Translations under genes and position numbers: made by a program
Source: Marinobacter nitratireducens
Lineage (GTDB): Bacteria > Pseudomonadota > Gammaproteobacteria > Pseudomonadales > Oleiphilaceae
Length of the DNA: 64,000 bases
Assembly: GCF_000708045.1 (NCBI RefSeq)
Contig: NZ_ANIE01000009.1
Span: 1 to 64,000 of the forward strand
Direction: 5' to 3'
Part shown: positions 46,050 through 55,148 of the stretch, in pieces
How the letters are laid out: each line of letters opens with the position of its first letter
Position numbering within the stretch: the stretch's first letter is position 1
Notes under the pieces: model-generated
The model's input: the letters and a program-made list of their open reading frames with translations, nothing else
What the model was told of the DNA's origin: nothing
Database searches by the model: none

Positions 46050-47360
46050 CTAGTGTAGTTTGAGACGCGGGTGCATCGCACGGCTGATTTTATCCATCAG
46101 CCAGATAATGCCGGTACGAACGAAACCGTGCAGCGCCACCTGGTGCATGCGGTAGAGGGATACGTAGAACAGGCGGGCAACTTTACCTTCAATATACATG
46201 CTTCGGCCCGACAGGTTGCCCATCAGATTTCCCACGGTTGTGTAGCGGCTGAAGTTGATCAGCGAGCCGTGGTCATTGTAGACGAATGGTACGTCTTCTT
46301 TACCTTCCAGACGGTTACACAGCGTCTTGAACAGGGCATCGGCCTGTTGATGGGCGGCCTGGGCCCGGGGTGGTACTGGCCGATCGGAGTCCGGTTGCGG
46401 GCAGGCGGCGCAATCGCCGAAGGCGAAAATGTCGGTGTCCTGCGTGGTTTGCAGGGTTTGTTCCACCACCAGTTGGTTGCCCCGGTTCACCTCAAGGCCA
46501 TCGAGTTCGGCCAGAAATCCCGGCGCCTTGATGCCGGCAGCCCAGATGGTCATTTCCGAGGGCAGTTCGGTACCGTCCTTCATTACGATATCGTTGCTGC
46601 GGACCTCGCTGACTGGCTGGCCGGTCAGCACGTTGACATGCTGACGCTCCAGCTCGCGGGTAGCTGCGGCAGAGAGCCGCCCCGGCAGCGCCGGGAGAAT
46701 GCGGTCGGCCGCCTCGATGATGGAGATGGAAACATCAGAGGGTTTGAGGTGGTTCATGCCGTAAACCGGCAGCTCCCGTGAGGCCAGTCTGAGCTCAGCG
46801 GCCAGCTCGACGCCGGTTGCGCCAGCGCCAATGATGCTGATGTTCAGAGTGTGTTCGTGCCCTTGGCCAGCTTCATGATTCTTGCGCAGGAATGCGTTGA
46901 GCATCAGATTATGGAACCGACGGGCCTGTTCCAATCCATCCAGAAACAGACAGTTATCCTGTGCACCGGGGGTGCCGAAATCGTTTGCGGTGCTGCCGAC
47001 GGCGATGACCAGGGTGTCATAGCTGATGCGCCTTTCCGGAACCACTTCAATGCCGTCCCGATCGATAAAGGGCGCAATCACCAGCTCTTTGGCCGTGCGA
47101 TCGAGGCCATTCATGCGACCAAGCTGGAATTCGTAGTGGTGTTTGCGGGCATGGGCCCGGTAGTTGATCTCGTTGGTACTGGCGTCCAGTGAGCCGGAGG
47201 CAACTTCGTGCAGCAACGGTTTCCAGACGTGAGTCAGATCGGCATCCACCAGGGTGATGCGGGCTTTGCGTTTTTTGCCGAGTTTGTTGCCGAGGCTGGT
47301 CACCAGCTCCAGTCCGCCAGCGCCACCGCCGACAACGACGATATGAGGTGTGTTTTCCAT
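46050..47360 (-). CDS. ndh: type II NADH dehydrogenase (NDH-2)
   Basis: Single-subunit flavin NADH:quinone oxidoreductase of 436 aa. The FAD motif VVVGGGAGGLELVTSLG is at residues 8-24, the NADH site GAGATGVELAAEL at about 175 and the second FAD motif DIFAFGDCAA at about 310. A hydrophobic C-terminal part (GIIWLMDKISRAM) can bind the membrane. It feeds electrons to quinone without pumping protons. It is followed on the same strand by the antiporter gene. Confidence 0.92.
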   Translation of the reverse strand: MENTPHIVVVGGGAGGLELVTSLGNKLGKKRKARITLVDADLTHVWKPLLHEVASGSLDASTNEINYRAHARKHHYEFQLGRMNGLDRTAKELVIAPFIDRDGIEVVPERRISYDTLVIAVGSTANDFGTPGAQDNCLFLDGLEQARRFHNLMLNAFLRKNHEAGQGHEHTLNISIIGAGATGVELAAELRLASRELPVYGMNHLKPSDVSISIIEAADRILPALPGRLSAAATRELERQHVNVLTGQPVSEVRSNDIVMKDGTELPSEMTIWAAGIKAPGFLAELDGLEVNRGNQLVVEQTLQTTQDTDIFAFGDCAACPQPDSDRPVPPRAQAAHQQADALFKTLCNRLEGKEDVPFVYNDHGSLINFSRYTTVGNLMGNLSGRSMYIEGKVARLFYVSLYRMHQVALHGFVRTGIIWLMDKISRAMHPRLKLH

Positions 47361-47385
47361 GACTATCAGACCTTTAAGTAAAGAG

Positions 47386-47419
47386 AGCCAAGCGCTCTTG
47401 TCATGGAAAGCGCTTGGCT
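47386..47419 (-). terminator. 11-bp perfect hairpin between NosR-like and ndh genes
   Basis: AGCCAAGCGCT (47386-47396) and AGCGCTTGGCT (47409-47419) form a perfect 11-bp stem in the 76-bp gap. On the minus strand only CTCTTTACTT follows, so it is either a weak terminator or a processing and stability element. Confidence 0.55.
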
Positions 47420-47436
47420 GTCGTCACTGGTCCATA

Positions 47437-49572
47437 TTATGTCACCTCAACCACTTCAATTGCATCCGTTGCCAGAACTCTGGGTTGTTTTTTTCGTTTG
47501 GCTTTCAGTCGTTTATCAACACACTGATTGTCATCCTGAAGGATGATCACGCACTCCAGGCATTGAATGCACTCGTCATAGTCCACGCGCCCGTCCTTGC
47601 GGATGGCGTTGATGCCACATTCATTTTTACAGTGTTGGCAGGGGTTGCCACAGAGTTCGACCCGGTCCAGCCAGCTGAACAGGCGAAAACGGCCGAGCAC
47701 CGCGAGGCCCGCCCCGAGCGGGCAGAGATAGCGGCAGTAGAACTTGTGGATAAACATGCCTGCCACCAGCAGGCCGACGGCGTAGAGCACAAATGGCCAG
47801 TAGCGGACAAAGAACAGGGTGATACTGGTTTTGAAGGGCTCCACCTCCGCCAGTCTCTCGGCCATGGTCAGGGAGTAGAAGGCGGTAGCCACCAGCCCCA
47901 GCAGAATCGGATACTTGATCAGAATCAGTCGGCGGTGCCAGTTTTCGGGCACTTTGATCTGGCGGAATCCAAGTTTTTGCCCCAGCCAGGACGCCATTTC
48001 CTGCAAGGCGCCAAACGGGCACAGCCAGCCACAGAACAGGCCGCGGCCCCAGATGAACAGCGTGACGAAGGTGTAGGTCCAGAGAATAAAAATAACCGGA
48101 TCCAACAGGAAGACATCCAGGGAGAAGCCGTCCCAGAGTGCCAGTAGCAGGGTGTAGATGTTCACGACCGACAGCTGACCCTGGGCATAGAAACCGATGA
48201 AGAACAGGGTGAAGAACAGGAAGCCCCAGCGGAACCGGTGCATGGCCTTTGGGTGGCGGCTCAGGGTGCGCTGGCGGGCGAAGACAACGGTCAGTACGGT
48301 GAGGCTGAGCACCAGCAGGCTGATCTGCCACCAGCGTTCCTGCCACAGGCCGACCCAGATGGCCTGTTTGTTGTCACCGGGTCCCGGAGCAACCTCGACT
48401 TTCTCGAAAAGCTCGGGGGCAAAGGCAACCGGGATTTCGAGGGTGGCCTTGTCGACCATCAGATGATTGCGGGCGAGCTCCACGGCCAGTTTCAGGCTCG
48501 CCTCGGCCCCGGGATTAAATCCGGCATTGCCGCCGACCCGGAACAGAGAGAGTTTGTCGAATACGGGCATGCCCCGCGCCTGGAACTGGATGTTGCTGTC
48601 CAACAGGTTCAGGTCGCGCATCTCCACCGCGAGGTTATTCTGGATCATGCCCAGCCGGTCGGGCGTGCTGGCCGGGACGAAGTCCGGCCCGAGGTGGGGA
48701 TAGGCGCCCCGGGACAGGACCGCCATGACCTGAGCGCTGTCACCGACCTTGTCCATCAGCCGTTGATAGCCGTCGTCGCCAAGCAGGTTCCGGCCCACCA
48801 TGGGCGAGTTGATGTAGGCAAAGTAGAGCTCGCTGAATGGCTTGTCTGGGGAGACGTCGGGGGCGTCCGGATAGTCGTCGAGAGGGCGCCCGAGAGCCTC
48901 TTCCACAGCCGCGCTGCTGATTTGCCAGTTGCCGATATAGCCGCGATCAACCAGTTCCGGCCAGCTGAGAGATTCGTAGAAGTCCGGTTTTGCCCGGGTC
49001 GGCGCGGCCTGGGTGAAGCCTTCCAGTTTGGTGCGCGCGACCTTCAGAGCCGAGGACAAAAGGGTGTCATTGATGATCAGCACCGACACGGTGGCTTTGC
49101 TGACACCGTCGAAATGCACAACGTCGCCGTCACTGGTTTTGCCGCTGTGCCGCGAGTTGGAGGTGTCGATAATCACCTGTTGGCGCAGGGAATGCCCGGC
49201 ATACTGATCCACAAAATCGAACAATGGTTGTTCGCCCAAACCGTGGAGGAACACCGGCTCGTGGTGATCCAAAACCGTGACCCCGGTGAAGCGCCCACGA
49301 ATGTCGAGGCCGATCAGCAGTTGGATCGGCTTGCCCGCAAAACCCTGAAGGTTGCTGAATTCGACGGATTCATAGGCATAGCCAATCAGCTCGGTGACCT
49401 GGTAGACCGGATAAACGGGAAAATCGGACAACTTGTCCCGGATCTCTGTCGCTTCGGGGAACAGTGTCTGTATCTGGGACCGGCGCTCATCCGTCAGTTC
49501 GGCCCAGGCGTTGGCCTGAAAGCAGAAACAGCCAATAAAGAGCACTGCCAAGAGCGTAAGGCGCCCTGCCAT
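47437..49572 (-). CDS. NosR/NirI-like membrane flavo-iron-sulfur protein
   Basis: Protein of 711 aa. A signal peptide (about 1-24) precedes a periplasmic FMN-binding domain with SKATVS in place of the usual SGATS flavin-attachment motif. Five to six transmembrane helices (about 405-640) carry CxxxCP motifs (FCGWLCPFG, YCRYLCPLG), and a cytoplasmic ferredoxin-like domain has CGNPCQHCKNEC and CIQCLEC. NosR supplies electrons for N2O reductase maturation, but no nosZ, nosD or nir gene lies in the window. This orphan may serve another periplasmic electron acceptor. Confidence 0.85.
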   Translation of the reverse strand: MAGRLTLLAVLFIGCFCFQANAWAELTDERRSQIQTLFPEATEIRDKLSDFPVYPVYQVTELIGYAYESVEFSNLQGFAGKPIQLLIGLDIRGRFTGVTVLDHHEPVFLHGLGEQPLFDFVDQYAGHSLRQQVIIDTSNSRHSGKTSDGDVVHFDGVSKATVSVLIINDTLLSSALKVARTKLEGFTQAAPTRAKPDFYESLSWPELVDRGYIGNWQISSAAVEEALGRPLDDYPDAPDVSPDKPFSELYFAYINSPMVGRNLLGDDGYQRLMDKVGDSAQVMAVLSRGAYPHLGPDFVPASTPDRLGMIQNNLAVEMRDLNLLDSNIQFQARGMPVFDKLSLFRVGGNAGFNPGAEASLKLAVELARNHLMVDKATLEIPVAFAPELFEKVEVAPGPGDNKQAIWVGLWQERWWQISLLVLSLTVLTVVFARQRTLSRHPKAMHRFRWGFLFFTLFFIGFYAQGQLSVVNIYTLLLALWDGFSLDVFLLDPVIFILWTYTFVTLFIWGRGLFCGWLCPFGALQEMASWLGQKLGFRQIKVPENWHRRLILIKYPILLGLVATAFYSLTMAERLAEVEPFKTSITLFFVRYWPFVLYAVGLLVAGMFIHKFYCRYLCPLGAGLAVLGRFRLFSWLDRVELCGNPCQHCKNECGINAIRKDGRVDYDECIQCLECVIILQDDNQCVDKRLKAKRKKQPRVLATDAIEVVEVT

Positions 49573-49727
49573 GGGGTACTCCTGAAATTTCTTGTTGTTT
49601 GTGTCTCCATGCTAGAGTTTTTGATGTCCGGGACAATGCGACCTCGGAGCCAGCAGGGTGCTACTTTGTGAGTAGTCCTCGTCCGCACAGCCATCTCTGG
49701 CAAGCAAAGGAGTTGAGACACAGCGTC

Positions 49728-50288
49728 ATGAAAATTGCCGTTTATTGCGGTTCCCGTCCTGGGAACGACGAGTCGTATGCGCAACGGGCCCGGGAGCTGG
49801 GCGAGTATTTCGGGAAGAACGGCATTGATCTGGTGTTCGGTGGCGGGCACGTCGGTTTGATGGGGACGGTCGCCGACGCGGTACTGGCCAGTGGTGGCCG
49901 TGTCTACGGGGTGATCCCCGAGCATCTCCGGGATCGTGAGCTCGCCCATGGCAGCCTCACCGAACTGTATGTGGTGAAAGACATGCATGAACGTAAGGCA
50001 AAGATGGCCGAGCTGGCTGACGCGTTTGTTGCCCTGCCCGGCGGAATCGGGACCCTGGAGGAGATTTTCGAAGCCTGGACCTGGGGGCAGCTCGGTTTTC
50101 ATCACAAGCCCTGTGCGCTCTACAACGTCAACGGTTTTTATGAACCGCTGCTGACCGCAGTGAAGGGCATGGAATCCGCCGGTTTCCTGAAACAGGAATA
50201 CATCGACATGCTGATTCTGGCGGACCAGCCGGAGCAGCTCGTCGAAGGCTTCCGGAACTATCAGCCTCCCCACGAAAAATGGACCTGA
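49728..50288 (+). CDS. LOG-family protein (TIGR00730)
   Basis: Rossmann-fold nucleotide 5'-monophosphate phosphoribohydrolase family (186 aa), known for cytokinin-activating LOG enzymes and bacterial nucleosidases. Motifs include YCGSRPGNDESY, VFGGGHVGLMG and the signature PGGIGTLEE. AAGGAG lies 15 bases before the ATG, a long spacing. It is divergent from the NosR-like gene. Confidence 0.9.
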   Translation: MKIAVYCGSRPGNDESYAQRARELGEYFGKNGIDLVFGGGHVGLMGTVADAVLASGGRVYGVIPEHLRDRELAHGSLTELYVVKDMHERKAKMAELADAFVALPGGIGTLEEIFEAWTWGQLGFHHKPCALYNVNGFYEPLLTAVKGMESAGFLKQEYIDMLILADQPEQLVEGFRNYQPPHEKWT

Positions 50289-50311
50289 ATCACTGACCGG
50301 GACGACTTCAG

Positions 50312-51700
50312 ATGCAGGACTGGGTGAACGACATTGGCGCGGTTGTCTGGGGTCCGCTCACCATCGTGCTGCTGGTTGGTACCGGTCTTTATCTGAGTAT
50401 TCGTCTGCGCTTCATCCAGCTACTGAGGCTGGGGTTGTCCCTGCGCATCATGAGCGGCCGGGATGAGGAAACCTCCCGGGACGGAGAGCTCAGTCACTTC
50501 AGTGCCCTCACCGTTGCCCTCTCTGCCGCCATCGGCAACGGCAATATTGCCGGCGTGGCTACCGCGATTGCCCTCGGTGGTCCAGGCGCCATTTTCTGGA
50601 TGTGGGTGACGGCCATCTTCGGCATGGCTACGGTGTTTGCCAGCACCACCCTGGCGCTGAAGTTCCGTAGCTATGATCCTGAAACCGGCTACTCAGGCGG
50701 GCCGATGTACTACATCGAGCGGGGCCTGGGGCCCAGGTGGAAGCCCATGGCCCAGTTTTTCGCACTCTGCGCGATCATCGCCGCCTACGGCACCGGCAAT
50801 ATGGTGGAAGCCAATTCTGTCGCCGATACCCTGGAATTCTCGTTGCGGGACGTGGTTCAGTACGCCCCGGATGAGGGAACCATATTTGGCGTCAAACTGT
50901 TTATCGGCCTTCTCTATGGCGGGCTGATCTGGCTGGTGATTGTCGGCGGCATCCGCCGGATCGGGAAGGTGGTGTCCCGTCTGGTGCCGCTGATGTTTGT
51001 GCTCTATGTCGGCAGCGCCCTGGTGGTGCTGGGGATCAATGCAGAGGCCGTGCCTGGTGCATTTGTTCAGATTCTGTCGGATGCGTTTACCGGTACCGCA
51101 GCCACCGGGGGATTTGCTGGCGCGGCGGTGATGACCACCATCCAGTTCGGGGTCGCCCGAGGGGTGTTCAGTAACGAGGCCGGTCTTGGCACCACGCCCA
51201 TCGCCATGGCATCCACCAAAGCCGATGAGCCGGTCCGTGCCGGGTTGGTTGCCATGAATGGGCCTTTGTTCGATACCCTGGTGGTCTGCACGATTACCGC
51301 CCTGGTGATCATCACGACGGGAGTCTGGACGACGGGTGTCAGCGGCTCGGAGTTGACCACCATGGCCTTCAACGCCGCCGTGCCGGATCTCGGTAAACTG
51401 GCGGTCACCGTTTCCCTGTTGTTCTTTTCGTTTTCCAGCGTGGTGGGGTGGAGCTACTACGGCGATCGGGGCACCGGATACCTGTTCGGGACCCAGTCGA
51501 TCAGGCTCTACCGCAACCTGTTCTGCCTGATGCTGCCGGTGGGCGCCGTGATGGATCTTGAACTGGTCTGGGGCCTGTGTGATATCGCCAATGGCCTGAT
51601 GGCAATTCCCAATCTGATCGCCCTGCTCCTGCTGTCACCTCTGGTGTTTCGTATGACGCGGGAATACTTCCTGCGCCGTACTGCAGGAGCGGTGCTTTAA
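50312..51700 (+). CDS. sodium:alanine symporter (AGCS family)
   Basis: Na+-coupled amino-acid importer of 462 aa. About 11 helices include the family signature GNGNIAGVATAIALGGPGA and the glycine-rich FSNEAGLGTTPIAMAS. Alanine or glycine is the usual substrate. It starts 23 bp after the LOG-family gene, so the two may share a transcript. No close ribosome site stands out. Confidence 0.92.
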   Translation: MQDWVNDIGAVVWGPLTIVLLVGTGLYLSIRLRFIQLLRLGLSLRIMSGRDEETSRDGELSHFSALTVALSAAIGNGNIAGVATAIALGGPGAIFWMWVTAIFGMATVFASTTLALKFRSYDPETGYSGGPMYYIERGLGPRWKPMAQFFALCAIIAAYGTGNMVEANSVADTLEFSLRDVVQYAPDEGTIFGVKLFIGLLYGGLIWLVIVGGIRRIGKVVSRLVPLMFVLYVGSALVVLGINAEAVPGAFVQILSDAFTGTAATGGFAGAAVMTTIQFGVARGVFSNEAGLGTTPIAMASTKADEPVRAGLVAMNGPLFDTLVVCTITALVIITTGVWTTGVSGSELTTMAFNAAVPDLGKLAVTVSLLFFSFSSVVGWSYYGDRGTGYLFGTQSIRLYRNLFCLMLPVGAVMDLELVWGLCDIANGLMAIPNLIALLLLSPLVFRMTREYFLRRTAGAVL

Positions 51701-51730
51701 ATCACCGCTTCCTGAGCATGGCGGCGTCTC

Positions 51731-51901
51731 TCACTCACCTCTGGCTTTCTTCAGTGTCTCGAGCTTATCGTGCAGCAGCGCTTCGAGCTTGATCAGCTTT
51801 TGCCGGTTTTCCTCGTTGGGTTTGTTGGTGTAGAGGTCCACGTAGGTCTGGGTGACCTGGGTCAGGATGGGGTGCAGTTGCTTGTACTCTTCTTCGGACA
51901 T
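51731..51901 (-). CDS. small conserved-looking helical protein
   Basis: Protein of 56 aa (MSEEEYKQLHPILTQVTQTY at the start, KLETLKKARGE at the end), predicted to be two amphipathic helices. A strong CAGGAGACA site is placed eight bases before the ATG, and codon use resembles its neighbours, supporting a real gene. The function is unknown. It is convergent with the symporter gene. Confidence 0.6.
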   Translation of the reverse strand: MSEEEYKQLHPILTQVTQTYVDLYTNKPNEENRQKLIKLEALLHDKLETLKKARGE

Positions 51902-51976
51902 GGGCTGTCTCCTGCCGGAATGAATGGGTTACCTATAACTATGGATCATCCCCGGTCCGGTTCAAGTTGACCCGGG

Positions 51977-52717
51977 TCAAACCCGGGTGACCTTGGTCAT
52001 CAACTGGCGCCATCCGATCGGAAAATGGCTCTCCAGGGCCTGCAGCTTGGGATCTTTTGACGACAGGGCATCGAATCCCTGCTTGCTGGCGTATATGACG
52101 GTGTTGTTGCTTCGGGTGCGCAATAACAGTACCACCGAAAAGTGCTGTCGCAGCTGTTGGAAGTACGGGCCTTCCGGGTCGGGTGTCCGGTGGTAGTTGA
52201 GCACCAGCCACCCGGCGTCGGTCAGCACGCGGCTACAGTCGTCCACAAACTGCTTCTGGGCCTGGGTCGGGCTCATCCGGTCGTGGGAATACAGATCGGA
52301 TAGCAGGAAGTCGGTGCTGGCAGATGGCATGTTTTCAAGGGCCTCCCGGGCATCGGCAACCGTGACCCTGACCCGTGCACTGTCCGGAAGGCTGAAGTAT
52401 TCCCGGGCGACATCGACAACCGACTGCCGGAGTTCCACTGCGTGAATGTGGCACTCCGGCAGCAGGTGATGAAAGCCGGTGACCATGACCCCGCCACCGA
52501 GGCCGAGCACAGTGACATGCTGTGGTGTCATGAAGGCAGCCGGCAGCATCATGGCCCGGTTATACTCATGGACAGGAAGATGGGGGTGGCGGCGGTCAAT
52601 CTTGCTCTGCTCGAATATCGAGTTGAACGTCATGACCCGGTGCTTCCGATAGTCGACAACCAAGATGCTGCCAATGGCGTCCCGGGTGTGATGAACAATC
52701 TCGCCCTGGTTGAACAT
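51977..52717 (-). CDS. spermidine-synthase-like methyltransferase-fold protein
   Basis: Protein of 246 aa with the SpeE-type Rossmann core: VTVLGLGGGVMVTGF, HAVELRQSVVDVAREYF and VADAREAL, then DFLLSDLYSHDRMSP at the position of the polyamine-site DxxDP. It lacks a clear N-terminal tetramerisation domain and the canonical DSTDP, so aminopropyl transfer is uncertain. A small-molecule methyltransferase is an alternative. It is divergent from the PEBP gene. Confidence 0.75.
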   Translation of the reverse strand: MFNQGEIVHHTRDAIGSILVVDYRKHRVMTFNSIFEQSKIDRRHPHLPVHEYNRAMMLPAAFMTPQHVTVLGLGGGVMVTGFHHLLPECHIHAVELRQSVVDVAREYFSLPDSARVRVTVADAREALENMPSASTDFLLSDLYSHDRMSPTQAQKQFVDDCSRVLTDAGWLVLNYHRTPDPEGPYFQQLRQHFSVVLLLRTRSNNTVIYASKQGFDALSSKDPKLQALESHFPIGWRQLMTKVTRV

Positions 52718-52863
52718 GTGATGGTATCCGGCTGGTTTCTGGACTCGCGGGTTGCTCTGGACAGAGGTATGACTGCACTGCTAAAACCTTTGTACCACAG
52801 AACTTATGTGCGTAAGGCACCCTGATCATTGATAAAAACCAGTGTTTTACAGGAGAGAACGTC

Positions 52864-53490
52864 GTGAAACTAGAGGTTCGAGGAATCGAAGAGGGACAAC
52901 CGGTCCCGGAAAAATTCGCGTTTGGCGTCTTCAGCGAACAGGACCATATGAGCTTCGGCCCCAATCGCAACCCGGAGCTGGTGTGGGAAGACGCTCCGGA
53001 GGGCACGAAAAGCTTTGTGGTGATCATGTTTGATCCGGACGTCCCCAGTGTTGCCGAGGACGTCAACCAGGAGGGCAAGACGGTCTCCAAAGATCTGCCG
53101 CGGGTGGATTTCTTTCACTGGCTGTTGGTGGACATTCCCGCCAATGTCAGTCGCATTCCCGAAGGCGAGGACAGTGACGGTGTCAGCCCCAAGGGGAAAG
53201 AGCCGGGTCCTGCCGCGTTCGGTGTGCGTGGTGTGAACAATTACACCCAGTTCCTGGCGGGTAATCCGGATATGGCCGGAACCTACGGTGGATACGACGG
53301 GCCATGCCCGCCGTGGAACGATGAGCTGCTGCATCACTACCACTACGAGGTTCATGCCCTGGATGTCGAAACTCTCGGCCTGAGCGGTGAGTTTGATGGC
53401 AACGCTGTCCGCGATGCCATGGCCGGACACGTGCTGGCCAGCGCCCGGGTGACCGGAACCTACACGCTCAACCCTGACCTGCGGTCATGA
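52864..53490 (+). CDS. YbhB/YbcL-type PEBP protein
   Basis: Phosphatidylethanolamine-binding-protein-like domain (208 aa). Family motifs include PELVWEDAPEGTKSFVVIMFDPDVP, FFHWLLVDIP, GVNNYTQF, GPCPPWND and HHYHYEVHALD. The start is GTG at 52864, with AGGAGA seven bases upstream. The molecular role of bacterial members is poorly defined. There is no signal peptide, so it should be cytoplasmic. Confidence 0.88.
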   Translation: MKLEVRGIEEGQPVPEKFAFGVFSEQDHMSFGPNRNPELVWEDAPEGTKSFVVIMFDPDVPSVAEDVNQEGKTVSKDLPRVDFFHWLLVDIPANVSRIPEGEDSDGVSPKGKEPGPAAFGVRGVNNYTQFLAGNPDMAGTYGGYDGPCPPWNDELLHHYHYEVHALDVETLGLSGEFDGNAVRDAMAGHVLASARVTGTYTLNPDLRS

Positions 53491-53503
53491 CGGCAGAGGC
53501 CCG

Positions 53504-54580
53504 TTAGCGGTCTTCGGTGATCAGCTGCTCGAAGCTGGTCACCTCTCCCGGTTTGTCCGGCGCGTAACCCGGTACCTGCTCAAGCTGTTCACGGAAGGCG
53601 CGGGTTTGTACCACGCGGATAAGGTCGGCGAGATCGTCGTCAGGTAATCCGTTTTTTTTGCAGAGAAGCAGGTAGTGCTCGCTGGTCAGGGCGATGAACT
53701 CAAGGCCAAACTGACGGGCGGCAGCTTCCACCCCGAAACCGACGTCGGCCATCCCCGAGGCGACGAATGCCGCAACCGCGGTGTGCGTGAGCTCTTCCTG
53801 GGGCATCCGGTTGATGTCCCCTTCCCCAAGCCCTTCCCTTTCCAGCAGAAGGTTGAGGAGGATCCGGCTGCCCGAATGCCGGTCCCGGCCAATGAATCTC
53901 GCCTGCGTTGCCACCAAATCCGGCAGGGACTGAACAGAGCCGGCCAGTTCGGGTCGCATCATCAGGCCTTCCTGCCGGGTGACCAGCCGGATCAGCTGAT
54001 AATCCTGGCCCTCAAGGTGGTGTTGGTAGTGCTCTAGTATCTTCTCGGCCAACGCCGGGCAGGTGGGGAAGTGAAAGCTGGCCATGTCGCAGTCGCCCCG
54101 CTGAAGTGCCGCCAGGGCCTCGTCCGGATTGCGAAACTGCAGATTGATTTCCAGTTGTTCTGAAATGTCCGGCAGCAAGGAGACGGCATAGCCGTGGCTG
54201 GCATGGATGCGGAGCACCCGATGGGCACCGGCAAGAATCTGCTGTATCTCGTCATTGAATTCCGAGGCCATGCTTGCAATCTGGGGCTCGAGGCGAGCCT
54301 TCACCCGTTGGTCAGCCCACAGCAGCTTTTCCCCAAGGGCAGACAACTGCGTGCCCTGGCCTTTTCGCATTTCGACCAGTGGCACACCAAAGAAATCCGT
54401 ACCACGATTAAGGAGGTTCCACGCGTGCCGGTAGGAGATGTTGTTGGTGCGGGCCGCCGCGGTGAGCTTGCCGCTCTCCCGGATGCTTTCCAGCAGCCTG
54501 AAAAGTACCGGCTCGAACCATTCGTTGTGATCTGTCCGGAACAGCAGGGAGGGGACAATGTTGAGCTTCTTCCTATGCAT
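53504..54580 (-). CDS. fdsR: formate dehydrogenase operon regulator, FdsR-like
   Basis: Regulator of 358 aa. The N-terminal ModE/LysR-like winged helix (about 20-100; ESGKLTAAARTNNISYRHAWNLL) is followed by a periplasmic-binding-protein-like ligand domain of the PBP_like type (about 125-340). It is transcribed divergently from fdsG with only 82 bp between them, the arrangement of fdsR, which has been shown to control the fds operon in Ralstonia/Cupriavidus. The ligand may be formate or molybdate; this is inferred. Confidence 0.82.
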   Translation of the reverse strand: MHRKKLNIVPSLLFRTDHNEWFEPVLFRLLESIRESGKLTAAARTNNISYRHAWNLLNRGTDFFGVPLVEMRKGQGTQLSALGEKLLWADQRVKARLEPQIASMASEFNDEIQQILAGAHRVLRIHASHGYAVSLLPDISEQLEINLQFRNPDEALAALQRGDCDMASFHFPTCPALAEKILEHYQHHLEGQDYQLIRLVTRQEGLMMRPELAGSVQSLPDLVATQARFIGRDRHSGSRILLNLLLEREGLGEGDINRMPQEELTHTAVAAFVASGMADVGFGVEAAARQFGLEFIALTSEHYLLLCKKNGLPDDDLADLIRVVQTRAFREQLEQVPGYAPDKPGEVTSFEQLITEDR

Positions 54581-54662
54581 TCTGATTCATATTCCGAGTG
54601 GCTGGTCAGAGTGGTACTGTGCGATTTATAGGGTAACAGAACAAAAATAGGTAGGAACAATA

Positions 54663-55139
54663 ATGCATATTTTGAAGCAGGCCCGGGCCATTCTGGATGC
54701 CCATCGGCATCAGCCTGGTGCTCTTCTGCCGATCCTGCACGCCATTCAGGACAGACTGGGATATATCCCCCCCGAAACGGTTCCCCTGATTGCCGATGCC
54801 CTGCAACAGACCCGCGCCGAAGTGCATGGCGTGATCAGCTTTTACCATCACTTCCGAACGACCCCGCCGGGCAGCCATGTCGTTCAGCTGTGCCGCGCCG
54901 AAGCCTGCCAGGCAATGGGCGGACGGGCACTGGAACAGCATGTGCGTCAGCGACTGGCTGTGGACTATCACCAGACCACGACAGATCGTGAGATCACCCT
55001 GGAGCCGGTCTATTGTCTCGGCAACTGCGCCTGCGCGCCCTCCATTCGAGTGGATGACAGCATCCATGGCCGGATGACCCCGGAAAAATTCGACCGACTG
55101 GCGGAACAACTCACCACGTCGACGCTCGAACTGGAATAG
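54663..55139 (+). CDS. fdsG: NAD-dependent formate dehydrogenase gamma subunit
   Basis: NuoE-like subunit (158 aa) carrying one [2Fe-2S] cluster. The four cysteines are in CRAEACQAMGG (C-x4-C) and CLGNCACAP (C-x3-C). The N-terminal helical part (LPILHAIQDRLGYIPPE) is typical. It is the first gene of the fdsGBA-fdhD-fdsD operon and forms the diaphorase arm with FdsB. Confidence 0.95.
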   Translation: MHILKQARAILDAHRHQPGALLPILHAIQDRLGYIPPETVPLIADALQQTRAEVHGVISFYHHFRTTPPGSHVVQLCRAEACQAMGGRALEQHVRQRLAVDYHQTTTDREITLEPVYCLGNCACAPSIRVDDSIHGRMTPEKFDRLAEQLTTSTLELE

Positions 55140-55148
55140 GGGCCGACA

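Noticed and set aside
48238..49671. Plus-strand open frame of 477 codons opposite the NosR-like gene
   Set aside because: It is a shadow of the NosR-like gene, with no recognisable protein features.
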